A program made the position numbers and the translations under genes. Below are positions 18,218 through 26,863 of a stretch of 64,000 nt of DNA, in pieces (positions within the stretch are counted from its first letter, which is position 1; each line of letters opens with the position of its first letter). Below the pieces are notes generated by a model. The model made no database searches. It was given only the letters and a program-made list of their open reading frames with translations, and was not told the DNA's origin. Source of the DNA: AP-15 sp963814865 (GTDB taxonomy: Bacteria; Pseudomonadota; Alphaproteobacteria; ATCC43930; CGMCC-115725); assembly GCA_963814865.1 (NCBI GenBank), contig CAWFEN010000014.1:1-64000 (forward strand), written 5' to 3'.

Positions 18218-18841
18218 TCATAGCTCGCGGGTGCGGCGGGCCATCGCTTCATCCCACAGATTGCCGCGGTCCTCGTCGAAGATCAGCTTCGGCTCTTCCG
18301 GGGTGGTAAACCAGTCGTGGCGCGCCATCTCGCCCTCGAGCTGGCCCGGTCCCCAGCCGGTATAGCCGAAGGCGACGAGGCTTTGTTTCGGGCCGTGATG
18401 GTGGCCGATGTCGCGCAGGATCTGCGGGCTCGCGGTCATCGATATGCGGCCGTCGATGGTCATGGTCTCGGGGCGCCGATATTCGGCGCTGTGGACGACA
18501 AAGCCGAGTTCCTGCTGAACCGGGCCGCCGGCAAAGATCTGCAGGCTGCCATCGACGCCGCCATCCTTGTCGCCGGTACCCTCCAGGAGGCTCTTGATCG
18601 AGCGCTCGCCGACCGGCCTGTTGATGACGATGCCGAAGGCGCCGTGCGCATCGGCACGCACCATCAGGATGACCGTATGAAAAAAGCGCGGATCGCCGAT
18701 CGTCGGCGCGGCGATCAGCAGCTGGCCGACGAGCGGGGATTGGTCGGGCGGGGCGGGAGAAGCGGCGCCGAGCAGCATCGCCGCTGCAAGCAGCGCCGCA
18801 GCCGGCAGCCAGCGCAGGAACGAGAGGCGGGCGGAACCCAT
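18218..18841 (-). CDS. YqgE/AlgH family protein with an N-terminal signal sequence
   Basis: A 207-residue UPF0301 protein. Family elements are LVGQLLIAAPTIGDPRFFHT, GAFGIVINRPVGE, IFAGGPVQQELGFVVHS, and LVAFGYTGWGPGQLEGEMAR. Function is poorly known. Unlike the usual cytoplasmic form, this one carries a hydrophobic N-terminal segment (MGSARLSFLRWLPAAALLAA) that looks like a signal peptide, suggesting export. Start 18841 chosen because translation upstream is unlike the family and overlaps the divergent NHL gene region. Confidence 0.87.
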   Translation of the reverse strand: MGSARLSFLRWLPAAALLAAAMLLGAASPAPPDQSPLVGQLLIAAPTIGDPRFFHTVILMVRADAHGAFGIVINRPVGERSIKSLLEGTGDKDGGVDGSLQIFAGGPVQQELGFVVHSAEYRRPETMTIDGRISMTASPQILRDIGHHHGPKQSLVAFGYTGWGPGQLEGEMARHDWFTTPEEPKLIFDEDRGNLWDEAMARRTREL

Positions 18842-18920
18842 GGCGCCGATTTTACATCCAGGGTCGCTGCGCGGGAAAGCGGTGCTAAGATCGGAACGGC
18901 GAAAAGAGGATCGTCCGATC

Positions 18921-19964
18921 ATGGCAAACGGCGGTTGGATCATCACGACGGCAGTCGGCACCGGCGAGCGGGGCTTTGGCGGCGATGGCGGCCCGGCGGC
19001 GCGGGCGACGCTGAACGGCCCTTTCGATGTCGGTTTCGATGCCGCCGGCCACCTCTATTTTTCAGACACCTTCAATCACCGCATCCGGCGGGTCGATGCG
19101 GTCACCGGCATTATCGCCACCTGCGCCGGCTCGGGCGAAGCCGGCTATACCGGAGATGGCGGGCCGGCGACGAGCGCCCGTTTCAACGAGCCCTACGGCA
19201 TCGCCCTCGACCGCGCCGGCAACATCTTCGTCGCCGACCGCCACAATCATTGCGTGCGCCGGGTCGATGCCGCCGCGGGCATCGTCACAACCTTCGCCGG
19301 CAATGGCACGGCCGGGTACGGCGGCGATGGCGGTCCTGCATTGCGCGCCGAAATGGCCGAACCAAATGGGCTCGCGCTCGACCCTGCGGAGCAGCGGCTC
19401 TTTATTGCCGATGTCGCCGGCAATCGCGTCCGCGCCGTCGATCTCGCAGACAGCACGATCGCAACTTTTGCCGGCACCGGCGAGGCGATCCACAGCGGCG
19501 ACGGCGGCCCGGCGAACGCGGCCGGGGTATTCGGCGCGCGCGCGGTCAAGGTGGCCGCCGATGGCACGATCTATATCCTGGAACGCCAGGGCAGCACCTT
19601 GCGCGCGGTCGATCCCCGCACCGGCGTCATTTCGACCGTCGCCGGCACCGGCGCCCGCGGCTATGGCGGCGACGGCGGCCCGGCGCTCGCCGCGGTCTTC
19701 GATGCGCCCAAGGAGCTGACCCTCGACCCCGGCGGAGACATCCTGATCGTCGATACCGAAAACCATGCGATCCGCCGCTTTTATATGAGCAGCGGCATTG
19801 TCGACACCATCGCCGGCGGTCGCAGAGGCCACGAAGGCGATGGCGGCCCGGCCCTTGCCGCCGGGCTCGGCCGCCCGCACGGCGCCGTCGTCGGCCCCGG
19901 CGGCGCCATCTATATCGGCGACACCGAAAATCACCGCATCCGCAAGCTCATCCCCGGCGCCTGA
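18921..19964 (+). CDS. NHL-repeat beta-propeller protein
   Basis: A 347-residue protein made almost entirely of NHL repeats, about six blades, each with a GDGGPA motif (GGDGGPAARA, TGDGGPATSA, GGDGGPALRA, SGDGGPANAA, GGDGGPALAA, EGDGGPALAA). No signal peptide or catalytic residues were seen, so it is probably a cytoplasmic or non-classically exported interaction propeller. Start at 18921 (MANGGWIITT) follows AAAAGAGGA. Divergent from yqgE. It is the last plus-strand host gene before the prophage. Confidence 0.85.
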   Translation: MANGGWIITTAVGTGERGFGGDGGPAARATLNGPFDVGFDAAGHLYFSDTFNHRIRRVDAVTGIIATCAGSGEAGYTGDGGPATSARFNEPYGIALDRAGNIFVADRHNHCVRRVDAAAGIVTTFAGNGTAGYGGDGGPALRAEMAEPNGLALDPAEQRLFIADVAGNRVRAVDLADSTIATFAGTGEAIHSGDGGPANAAGVFGARAVKVAADGTIYILERQGSTLRAVDPRTGVISTVAGTGARGYGGDGGPALAAVFDAPKELTLDPGGDILIVDTENHAIRRFYMSSGIVDTIAGGRRGHEGDGGPALAAGLGRPHGAVVGPGGAIYIGDTENHRIRKLIPGA

Positions 19965-20093
19965 TCCCCAACGGCAACCTATCGGAAATCCGGCCGTTCC
20001 GGCGCTCTTCGCGGCCGGGCCTGATAGGATGGGAGACGACAAACAGCGTTGCCACGCCAAGGTTGGGCTGTCCGATTGCGGTGCTGCGCGTCG

Positions 20094-20360
20094 TCAACGG
20101 CGCTCCCAGGGTGGAAACAATTCGTCCGGGTCGTTGACCCATACGAACGGAATGCCGTGCTGATCAGCGCAATCGAGGACGTTCCGAAACTCGATCCATA
20201 TCGGAGCGTCGAGCTTGCTCTGATCGATCAGTGTCGAGTTGCCATGAACAAAGCGCCAGCTGCCCAGAATACGATCGGGGTCGGTTGGGCTCCGATAGAC
20301 TTTGAATTCAATGTATCGCGCGCTGCCGGCCTCTTCCTTGCCTTCGATGACCGCTACCAT
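20094..20360 (-). CDS. Small hypothetical protein at prophage edge
   Basis: An 88-residue soluble protein (MVAVIEGKEEAGSARYIEFK at the start, FVWVNDPDELFPPWERR at the end). It has protein-like composition, with two adjacent tryptophan-rich patches, but no recognised domain. It lies downstream of the lysis genes on the same strand and is the last gene of the phage module; whether it belongs to phage or host cannot be decided. Confidence 0.55.
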   Translation of the reverse strand: MVAVIEGKEEAGSARYIEFKVYRSPTDPDRILGSWRFVHGNSTLIDQSKLDAPIWIEFRNVLDCADQHGIPFVWVNDPDELFPPWERR

Positions 20361-20405
20361 GGGCGTCTCCTACAAACGAAACGATCAGGATGGCGCAAGC
20401 GGCCC

Positions 20406-20648
20406 TCAGTGAGTGCCGGCGGGGCAGAAGCGGAGATCGTCGCGCTCATTTTCGTAATCGTCCATTGCCTCGTGCAGCACATTATCCGCCGGCAAGGCTT
20501 TCAGGGCGTCGGTAATTTTCTGTAACGTCGCGTCGTCATAGGCCACCAGCTTCGGGCATTGGCACGCGCTCGAACCCGTCGTGCTGCAGCCGGTCAAGAT
20601 CATAGCCCCGGCGAGCGCCGCGACCGCCATCACTGCCTTGGAGACCAT
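20406..20648 (-). CDS. Small lipoprotein, spanin-like
   Basis: An 80-residue protein with a lipoprotein signal (MVSKAVMAVAALAGAMILTG, then Cys, lipobox LTGC) and a short charged C-terminal part ending NERDDLRFCPAGTH. Its size, lipobox and position after holin and endolysin genes fit an outer-membrane spanin subunit or unimolecular-type lysis lipoprotein. No partner Rz was identified with certainty; the coiled-coil gene at 21599 is one candidate. Start at 20648 chosen to place the signal peptide. Confidence 0.6.
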   Translation of the reverse strand: MVSKAVMAVAALAGAMILTGCSTTGSSACQCPKLVAYDDATLQKITDALKALPADNVLHEAMDDYENERDDLRFCPAGTH

Positions 20649-20721
20649 CTGCGTCCCTTCCCCGCCCCGCCGCACCATGACCAGAGGCGGGGTCACGATC
20701 AAGTCACAACCGGCGCGATGC

Positions 20722-20907
20722 TCAGGGCGTGCGGCTTTTCTCGGGCGTCAGGATGGCGGCGAGGCCGGCGACCGATACCAGCACCTGGATCGTGGCCTGC
20801 AAGACCGGGGCGTCGATGTGTACCCCACCCGCAGCGAGCAGCGCGCCGAGGCCGGCATAGCTCGATGGTTCTTTAAGACGGGCGACAAGGAAAGCGAGGA
20901 GGCTCAT
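20722..20907 (-). CDS. Holin-like small membrane protein
   Basis: A 61-residue protein, MSLLAFLVARLKEPSSYAGL at the start, with a hydrophobic segment LQATIQVLVSVAGLAAILTP near the end and a shorter apolar stretch GALLAAGGVHI before it. This matches small holin-like proteins of alphaproteobacterial phages. The start at 20907 follows GAAAGGA on the minus strand. It is directly after the endolysin gene, as expected for a lysis cassette. Confidence 0.65.
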   Translation of the reverse strand: MSLLAFLVARLKEPSSYAGLGALLAAGGVHIDAPVLQATIQVLVSVAGLAAILTPEKSRTP

Positions 20908-20968
20908 GCCGGTTCCTTTCGGATAAGAGGAAGGTTCAGCGAGATGCGCCGGCCGCAACGTATTCGGG

Positions 20969-21595
20969 TCACGCCGGGCCGGCGCCGCCCCACCATGCGG
21001 CGAGATCGTCGAGCGAGCCGGCAAAGCGGCTGCGGTCGCAGGGACCGGCGACGCCCGGAACGGTGCCCGAGCTGGTGTATTGCCATAGCCGCCAAGCCGC
21101 CCAGCCCGGTGGACAAACCGGCCGCGAGCCGTATTCGGCCAGCCAAAGCGGGCATTGCGACAGTATCGCGTCCGCTGCCGGAACCTCGAACCGGCCGGTG
21201 TAGACGACCGGCCACTGCCCCTTTTGACCGGCGATCCGCGACGCCGCCGCGCCAGCCGCCGACACCGCGAGCCGCGTTGGCGGCGCCGGTTCGAGGTCGA
21301 GCGCCAGCACGGGCAGGAAGCCCGCGACAGAGAGGAAATGGTCGGCCTGGGCAAGCGGATCGGAGGCATCGAGAAAATGATAGGCGCCGACCATCAGTCC
21401 CGCGGCGGCAGCGGCGGCCGCGCGATCGGCAAAAGTCGGGTCGACCCAGCCGGTGCCTTGCGTCGCCTTCAGGATCACCGCCGCTGTTCCGGACTGCGCG
21501 ACCGCTGTAAAATCGACGACCTCCTGCCAATGGCTCAAATCCAGCACAGCATCCGACATCAATGGCGGCAGGTAGGGGGTGGCGGCGCCCGGCAT
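20969..21595 (-). CDS. GH25-type endolysin
   Basis: A 208-residue glycoside hydrolase family 25 (lysozyme/muramidase) protein. Typical elements: VLDLSHWQEVVDF, AVILKATQGTGWVDPTF, GAYHFLDASDPLAQADHFL, the catalytic-type LALDLEPAPPT (D-x-E), and WRLWQYTSSGTVPGVAGPCD near the C-terminus. No signal peptide, so release probably depends on the holin. An internal ATG at 21559 (MSDAVLDL) is an alternative start. It follows a coiled-coil gene by 3 bases. Confidence 0.88.
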   Translation of the reverse strand: MPGAATPYLPPLMSDAVLDLSHWQEVVDFTAVAQSGTAAVILKATQGTGWVDPTFADRAAAAAAAGLMVGAYHFLDASDPLAQADHFLSVAGFLPVLALDLEPAPPTRLAVSAAGAAASRIAGQKGQWPVVYTGRFEVPAADAILSQCPLWLAEYGSRPVCPPGWAAWRLWQYTSSGTVPGVAGPCDRSRFAGSLDDLAAWWGGAGPA

Positions 21596-21598
21596 CGC

Positions 21599-21913
21599 CT
21601 ATTTCCGGTCCTGCTTTTGCACGATCTGCGTTCGCAGATCGCCGAGCGCATCGAAGATCCTGGCAAGCGCGGTGCGCATCTCGGCGCGAAAGTCGCGGTC
21701 GTCCGCGCCCCGTTCCGCCAATGTCTCCTCCAGCGCGGCAATGCGCAGCTCGTGCGCGGCGAGCTGCGTCGTCAGATCGGCGCGCAGGTGCTCGATTTCG
21801 CTGCGCAGCGTGACATAGCTGGTGACGGCGCCGGCGCCGACCGTCAGCAGCAGCACACATGCCTGCATGATGTGCCCGAAATTGACCTCGGGCGAAAAGC
21901 GGGGTTTGACCAT
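21599..21913 (-). CDS. Membrane-anchored coiled-coil phage protein
   Basis: A 104-residue protein with one membrane helix (MQACVLLLTVGAGAVTSYV) followed by a heptad-like region (LRSEIEHLRADLTTQLAAHE and onward). An inner-membrane topology with a periplasmic coil resembles i-spanin or a lysis accessory protein; this is inference from topology and from neighbours (endolysin, holin). Confidence 0.6.
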   Translation of the reverse strand: MVKPRFSPEVNFGHIMQACVLLLTVGAGAVTSYVTLRSEIEHLRADLTTQLAAHELRIAALEETLAERGADDRDFRAEMRTALARIFDALGDLRTQIVQKQDRK

Positions 21914-21917
21914 CGGC

Positions 21918-22424
21918 TCAGAACGGCACGGGGATGGCTTTGCCGAGAAGGTTCAGCAGCGCCGGCGCGATCACCGCGCCGCAAGGCCCGGCCACGGCAG
22001 CGTGCAGCAGCCGGTCGCGCTCGGCGACGACGGCGATGCCGTCGGTCTGTGGCATCGGCGAGGGCGCGGCCGCCGGCGCGAGGCCGTTCCAGCATTGCGC
22101 GCCGGCGGTATCGCTGCCGGCGGTCGCCAGCGCAGCGGCGTTGGCGAGATCGCCTTCAGTGAATTTCCCGAGCTGCGAGCAGGCCGCAAGGCCGAGCGTC
22201 AACGCCATGGCGAGCACGACGGTGCGGGCGATGATGACGAACCCGCCGGCACCGAATCTGAACTGCTTGGCCGAGCCGTCGGACTGCCTGAGCACGCAGT
22301 CGCCGCTGTCGACATCGGCCGACAGGATCGTGCCGGGCAGGTCCTGCATCGTATCCGTACGCACGATCCTGTAACGGCAACGCTCGGCCTCGGGATCTTC
22401 TCCCGTCAGTTTTCTCGGCAGCAT
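21918..22424 (-). CDS. Phage lipoprotein-containing ORF, possibly two fused genes
   Basis: A 168-residue frame in two parts. The first 60 residues (EDPEAERCRYRIVRTDTMQD, then SADVDSGDCVLRQSDGSAKQ) look like a small soluble phage protein. The second part begins with a lipoprotein signal (VVLAMALTLGLAAC, lipobox LAAC) and continues QLGKFTEGDLANAAALATAG. An internal ATG within ARTVVLAMALTL would start the lipoprotein too late to keep its charged n-region, so the usual start may be a GTG in VIIARTVV. Either a lost stop fused two genes or there are two overlapping starts. Confidence 0.5.
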   Translation of the reverse strand: MLPRKLTGEDPEAERCRYRIVRTDTMQDLPGTILSADVDSGDCVLRQSDGSAKQFRFGAGGFVIIARTVVLAMALTLGLAACSQLGKFTEGDLANAAALATAGSDTAGAQCWNGLAPAAAPSPMPQTDGIAVVAERDRLLHAAVAGPCGAVIAPALLNLLGKAIPVPF

Positions 22425-22747
22425 CAGACCTCTCCCTTTTGGTGTGAATTAGGGTGGTGGATTGGAGGTTGATTGGATCTGGCTGTCGCGATTTCTTACT
22501 CGTCACACCGGCGACGACCGGTATCCATGGCCGCAATAGATCCCCGACCGGCATCGGGATGACGATGCCGGAGATATCGCGAACTTCCGTTTCAGCACTC
22601 CGGAGCCCGATCCGATCAGGTCGAATTAGCCCCTTATCGCCCCGCAAAGGCGGACGTCCGGGCAAGCTCGGGACTTGATCCGCGGGTGGCCGCCCGGTAC
22701 GCGATCCGGTTTCCCGCTGTCGCGGGAAAGTCGCGGGGTTTTATCGG
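22425..22747. repeat. Non-coding region with palindromic repeats
   Basis: About 320 bases after the large tail gene. It holds a perfect 8-bp stem TTTCCCGC-TGTC-GCGGGAAA at 22710-22729, about 20 bases past the tail gene stop, plus several short dyads such as ACCGGcgacgaCCGGT near 22507-22523. The stem has no downstream U-tract, so it may be an RNA 3' end stabiliser or a REP-type element rather than a strong terminator. No gene was supported here. Confidence 0.5.
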
Positions 22748-25291
22748 CTATCGCGTCTCGATCGGCGCGATCGCATCGCGACGCACCGTGCTGCTGCGCA
22801 CCTCGAACGGCGCGGCAATGTCACGGATCACGATCAGCGGGAAGCCGGCGGGGTTCACCTGTGCGCCTTGCGGCGTGTATTCGTAGGCGGCCGCCGAGGA
22901 GAGCGGCTGCAATCCGCCGCCGGTGATGTTGAAGGATGGGAATTTGAACCACAAGGCCTGACCGACATATTGCGTCGGCAGGGTCTGCACATAGTAGGAA
23001 CCGGCCCCGAGAAAGAGGAACTGTGCGCCGGCCGGCTGATCGATTGCGAAGGTGCCATAGAGCCCGCGATTGAGCCCGGTCAGATCGTATGTGTAGGGCG
23101 CCGTCAGGGTCGCCGTCGTGAAGCTGAGGAATTCGAGCTGGCCGCCGGGCGTCCGGATCGCGCAGAGCGAGACGCCCTGGGCCGCGGCCTGTGCCGAGAC
23201 GCTGGCGAGGCTGCCGTGGCTCTCGGTCAGGTCCACCGAGAGGGTACCGCCCAGGGCCGGAAGGTCCGCGGTCGACATCCCCATGGCCGATCGGCCCTGG
23301 AACTGCCCTTGCAGGCCAAAGCTCGCATCGTCGAGCGACGCATAGACCTGCGCGCCGCCCCAATTCGGGTCGTAGCCCCCGTTCGGGCCGCCCGACAGCC
23401 CGACGATCAACTGCGGCGACGAGAGCCCCTGCGCTGCCAGCAGCTGGCCGGTCGGCTCGAGGATGAAGGGCGTGTTGACCGGGGATGCCGCAGCGGCATA
23501 GTTCGACGCCGTGCCGGTCGTCGTCTGCGTTGGGTTGACGCTCGCCGTTCCCGCGCCGGAACCGAGGCTCGATACGCCAGGCACGTTGATCGGGGTCGGC
23601 GGCGGATAGACGATGGCGCCCGGGGTGCCGAAGAAATCCTCGGCGGCGATCGAGAGCGTGCCTTCGTCATCCTCGGTGATCGAGGTGATCCGCACCGTCA
23701 AATTGGACAGCCCGAGCCGCGCATCGCTGATCTGCACCAGATCCATCGGTTCGAGCAGGCAATATTTCCAGCCGAGCTGGAACGAATAGGTGTTGCGGTA
23801 GAACAGCGCGCGCTGCAGCAGCAGCTGCGCGACGATCTGGCCGGTGCCCGACGGGTCAACGATCGCGCGCCCCTTGACCGAGGTGTTGCGGCGCACGCCG
23901 AAGAGATCGATCGAGCCCTGGTCGAAGGTCTCGACGATCGTCGTGTTATAGCTGTTGGCGCGGTCCAGGGTCTCGAGCTGGATCATGTTGTCGGCATCGG
24001 CCGGCGACGAACGCACGACATGCACCGGATCGTCGGTGAACCCGCCGGTAATCGGCGTGGCGCCCATCCGCAATGCCGGGCCGCCCGGCGTCACGCCGGG
24101 ATAGACGCCGACGGTCAATTCCTGGACGATAAAATCGTCCTCGCCGAGCTGGTAGAAGGGTGTCGTCACCGGGGTCCAGCCCGCGCTGGCGGTCGATCCC
24201 AGCGCGACCGACAGCAGCCCCGATGCGACGGCGGCGATGCTCGTGCCCGCAACCGGCCCACGGTTCATGATCAGGACGCCGTTCACCGCGGCGCCGCCGA
24301 CGATGCCCCAGGCCGGCCCCAGCGCGTTGGTGACCGCGGCGGCGAGCCCTGCCGCGGCGCTCTCGGCGGTGTCGGTCGTCAAGGTGACGTATTGCGCCGT
24401 GACCGGCGAGCCGGCGATCCCGCTGTTGGAAAAGATCAGCTCGATGATGTCGCCACCGCCGACCGTGATGTCGCCGGCCACGGTCGCGAAGGTATAGTCG
24501 ATGGCGAGCGGCTCGTCGCCGTAGGGGATGATCTTCAAGAGACCGCCCGACCAGACGATCGCGCTGTTGGTCAATTGCGCGATGTTGGCGAGGTATTGCT
24601 GGGCTTCCTGTTGCTGGTCCACGACCGGCGACAGAAAGATCCCGGCTGCCGCGCAATATTCGGAGTAGCTGACGAGCGAGCCGCCGGTATCGAGATTGGC
24701 TATTGGAAAACCCGCGCCATAGCGCGGGTTGGTCAGAAAATCGATGACGATCGCCGCCGGATTGGCGTCGTAGCCATTGACCCCGGACGTGCTTTCGAGC
24801 CCCAGCACCTCGACCGAGAAATTCGGCAGCTGGGCGCTCATGCCGAGCTGGTAATTGTCGGCCGTCCAATTGGCGGTGCCCGAATAACCGATCGCGTTGG
24901 CCGGATGGTTCGCCACCCAATAGGGATCGGGCGCCTGGCCGTCATTGCCGGCGTTGACCGTCGACAGGCCGGGCAGGGCGAGGAAGTTGTTGACGCTCCT
25001 GTCGTACCAGACCAGCCCCCAGCCGAGGATCGGCCCCTGGCACAACCCCATGACGATAGAGGCCGAATAGTCGTATTCCTGGGTGCCCTTGCCGGCGCCG
25101 CCGCCCTTGCCCTTGATCCCGGACGATACCGGGGTCGCGGTGAAATCCTGATAGTCGAGCAGATTGCCGGCGACCCGCGTCGTCCCGTAGACGAGCGGGA
25201 TTGCGCCGCCCTTCTGCGAGGTCTGAAACTGCAGCGAGCCGATCGCCGTCTGTTGTTTGGCGTTCGACCCGCCGCCGAGGATGCCGGTCAT
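22748..25291 (-). CDS. Large phage tail protein (baseplate/host-specificity type)
   Basis: An 847-residue protein (start MTGILGGGSNAKQQTAIGSL) in the place of RcGTA gp15 or lambda J. The N-terminal part GGAIPLVYGTTRVAGNLLD and YDYSASIVMGLCQGPILG is typical of these tail-tip proteins. A phage-tail domain follows around YNTTIVETFDQGSIDLFGVR and GWKYCLLEPMDLVQISD. The C-terminal region is Gly/Ser-rich and may contact the host. It follows the NlpC/P60 gene with a 100-base gap that carries a repeat. Start at 25291 chosen because upstream translation is repeat-derived. Confidence 0.85.
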   Translation of the reverse strand: MTGILGGGSNAKQQTAIGSLQFQTSQKGGAIPLVYGTTRVAGNLLDYQDFTATPVSSGIKGKGGGAGKGTQEYDYSASIVMGLCQGPILGWGLVWYDRSVNNFLALPGLSTVNAGNDGQAPDPYWVANHPANAIGYSGTANWTADNYQLGMSAQLPNFSVEVLGLESTSGVNGYDANPAAIVIDFLTNPRYGAGFPIANLDTGGSLVSYSEYCAAAGIFLSPVVDQQQEAQQYLANIAQLTNSAIVWSGGLLKIIPYGDEPLAIDYTFATVAGDITVGGGDIIELIFSNSGIAGSPVTAQYVTLTTDTAESAAAGLAAAVTNALGPAWGIVGGAAVNGVLIMNRGPVAGTSIAAVASGLLSVALGSTASAGWTPVTTPFYQLGEDDFIVQELTVGVYPGVTPGGPALRMGATPITGGFTDDPVHVVRSSPADADNMIQLETLDRANSYNTTIVETFDQGSIDLFGVRRNTSVKGRAIVDPSGTGQIVAQLLLQRALFYRNTYSFQLGWKYCLLEPMDLVQISDARLGLSNLTVRITSITEDDEGTLSIAAEDFFGTPGAIVYPPPTPINVPGVSSLGSGAGTASVNPTQTTTGTASNYAAAASPVNTPFILEPTGQLLAAQGLSSPQLIVGLSGGPNGGYDPNWGGAQVYASLDDASFGLQGQFQGRSAMGMSTADLPALGGTLSVDLTESHGSLASVSAQAAAQGVSLCAIRTPGGQLEFLSFTTATLTAPYTYDLTGLNRGLYGTFAIDQPAGAQFLFLGAGSYYVQTLPTQYVGQALWFKFPSFNITGGGLQPLSSAAAYEYTPQGAQVNPAGFPLIVIRDIAAPFEVRSSTVRRDAIAPIETR

Positions 25292-25307
25292 CGAGGCCCT
25301 CGCGTCG

Positions 25308-25391
25308 TTGCCAGCGTCAGCGACAGCTATCTCGGGCTGCGGCTTTGGCACTTCCGGGTTGCCGCGGCGCTGTGCGCCTCGCAAAGACATG
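25308..25391. repeat. REP-like palindromic element between tail genes
   Basis: The 100-base gap between two tail genes holds GGCGCTGTGCGCC (perfect stem at 25366-25378) within CTTTGCGAGGCGCACAGCGC on the minus strand. This core resembles dispersed intergenic REP elements of alphaproteobacteria. Presence in a compact phage operon suggests later insertion. No second copy was found in this window. Confidence 0.4.
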
Positions 25392-25808
25392 TCAGAAGGG
25401 CGAGAAAAACCGCGCGGCTCGGCCTTGCAGCTGCGGCCCCGTGGCGTCCGCCCGGACAACGCCGGCGCTGTGCCAGGCGTGAATCAGCATGGGCCAGGCC
25501 GTGACGATCGCGCCATGCGCGAAGCAGCGCCCAAAGCGGAACAGGGCGACGTCGCCGGGCTCGGGCGCCGCCTCGATTTCCTGCGCGTAACCCAGAAGTC
25601 CTTCTAAGTAGCGCTCCACGCCGCGATGCAGGTGCCAATCCGGCGGGTAGAACGGGATTTCGACATGCGGGATCACGCCGGCCAATTCATAGATTTCGGC
25701 GAGCAGGGTCAGGCAGTCCACCCCGACTCCCTTGACCCGGCCCATATGGTGATAGGGCGTGCCGAGCCAGGTGACGGCTTCGGCCACGACCGAGAAGCGC
25801 AGCGTCAC
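25392..25808 (-). CDS. NlpC/P60-type tail peptidase (RcGTA gp14-like)
   Basis: A 138-residue NlpC/P60 cysteine peptidase. The active-site region is MGRVKGVGVDCLTLLAEIYE (catalytic Cys) followed by the histidine region GRCFAHGAIVTAWPMLIHAW. Such phage tail hydrolases cut cell-wall peptide during DNA entry. Start is a GTG at 25808 whose first bases overlap the stop of a 59-residue ORF (GTGA). In RcGTA the same order DUF2163 / NlpC / large tail protein is seen. Confidence 0.85.
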   Translation of the reverse strand: MTLRFSVVAEAVTWLGTPYHHMGRVKGVGVDCLTLLAEIYELAGVIPHVEIPFYPPDWHLHRGVERYLEGLLGYAQEIEAAPEPGDVALFRFGRCFAHGAIVTAWPMLIHAWHSAGVVRADATGPQLQGRAARFFSPF

Positions 25809-25984
25809 GGTGCAAGTGAGGCCAAGGCTGCCGAAGCTGCGGGTGCCATGACCACGTTGAGGTCCGCCGATGCCAGCATGTTGCTCGGCACGGCCGCCAG
25901 CGCCGCAGTGATGAAGGCGGCGAGCTGAGCCTGTGTCAGACCATTCAGCTTGGCCGTCACCACAACATTGAACGTCTCGTCCAT
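25805..25984 (-). CDS. 59-residue coupled small ORF in the tail module
   Basis: ATG at 25984 (MDETFNVVVTAKLNGLTQAQ), preceded by GGAGAGATACC; ends at TGA overlapping the NlpC GTG (GTGA). Sequence is Ala/Leu-rich (LAAFITAALAAVPSNMLASA) and predicted helical, ends ASAALASLAP. It is short, so it would be missed by a length cutoff. Overlap at both ends with the operon and the good ribosome site support translation. Function unknown. Confidence 0.65.
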   Translation of the reverse strand: MDETFNVVVTAKLNGLTQAQLAAFITAALAAVPSNMLASADLNVVMAPAASAALASLAP

Positions 25985-26002
25985 CGGTATCTCTCCTCTG
26001 AT

Positions 26003-26863
26003 TTAGACCGCGTTCTCCGGGGTCGGGATGAACGGCATGCCGCCGAAATGGATCTGGTTGGCGAAGGTGTTGGTGCAGGTCGAGAGCGTGTGATCGCAGC
26101 CGGGCAGGATCTCGAACTGGTCGCCCGTCGCGACCGGCGACAGAAAAGCGAGCTTGACCGCGATCGCTCCACCGGTCAGCGTCGAGACGGTGCGGCTCTG
26201 CCCGGCATTGGCGCCGGTGAGCCCGGTGACCGTGCCCTGGGTGAAGAGGGTGGGCGGCGTCGGCGCCAGGGTGCTGTTGACGACTGTCTGCGTCGATCCG
26301 GCGAGCGCGTCGAAGGTGACGGCTATGCTCGACCGGTCGAACTGGCACATCGCGTCGCCGAAGACATGGCTGCACGAGGGCTGCCACAGCCGGCGCGGCA
26401 TCTGGATGTTCAGCAATTCGAGGTGCGAGCGGCATTTCATCTCGATCCCGGTGCGGCTGCAATCGAGGTCGGACACCTTCCCGGCGAACAGCACCACCGT
26501 CCCCGGCGTGGTCACCCCATAGCTCGGCATGAAGGCGCGCTCGAGCTGCAGGAGGGCGCCGTCGAGCTGGCCCTGCCAGGCCGCCTGCAGCCACGGTGTC
26601 GCGCCGATCAGATCGGTCGTTTCGGGATAGACCTGGACGTCGAGCTCGTCATTCTGGATGCCGACGGCCGTGCTGACCTTGGACCGCTCGAATTTGGGGC
26701 CGAGCGCAAAGACGCGGCCGGTCGTCGTATCGGTGATCGCCGTCGCCGCCGCCGAATAGAGCAGCTGGCCGCCGCCTTGCAGCGTAAAGGTGTAGAGGTC
26801 CGCCATGATGAATTCTTCGCTGCCGTTGAGCAGCGCGATCAGCGCCGGGCTGGCGGGTTTCAT
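26003..26863 (-). CDS. DUF2163 tail protein (RcGTA gp13-like)
   Basis: About 286 residues. Typical features: LIALLNGSEEFIMADLYTFT, ITDTTTGRVFALGPKFERSK, and the C-terminal Phage_BR0599-like region GCDHTLSTCTNTFANQIHFG, FGGMPFIPTPENAV. Cysteines in MPRRLWQPSCSHVFGDAMCQ are conserved in the family. In RcGTA the corresponding protein is part of the baseplate hub. ATG at 26863 is overlapped by the stop of the preceding 39-residue ORF; a GTG 3 codons earlier is an alternative start. Confidence 0.87.
   Translation of the reverse strand: MKPASPALIALLNGSEEFIMADLYTFTLQGGGQLLYSAAATAITDTTTGRVFALGPKFERSKVSTAVGIQNDELDVQVYPETTDLIGATPWLQAAWQGQLDGALLQLERAFMPSYGVTTPGTVVLFAGKVSDLDCSRTGIEMKCRSHLELLNIQMPRRLWQPSCSHVFGDAMCQFDRSSIAVTFDALAGSTQTVVNSTLAPTPPTLFTQGTVTGLTGANAGQSRTVSTLTGGAIAVKLAFLSPVATGDQFEILPGCDHTLSTCTNTFANQIHFGGMPFIPTPENAV

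Noticed and set aside
19965..20093. Attachment-site direct repeat shared with 51976-52025
   Set aside because: Reading both edges showed no common run long enough to be convincing.
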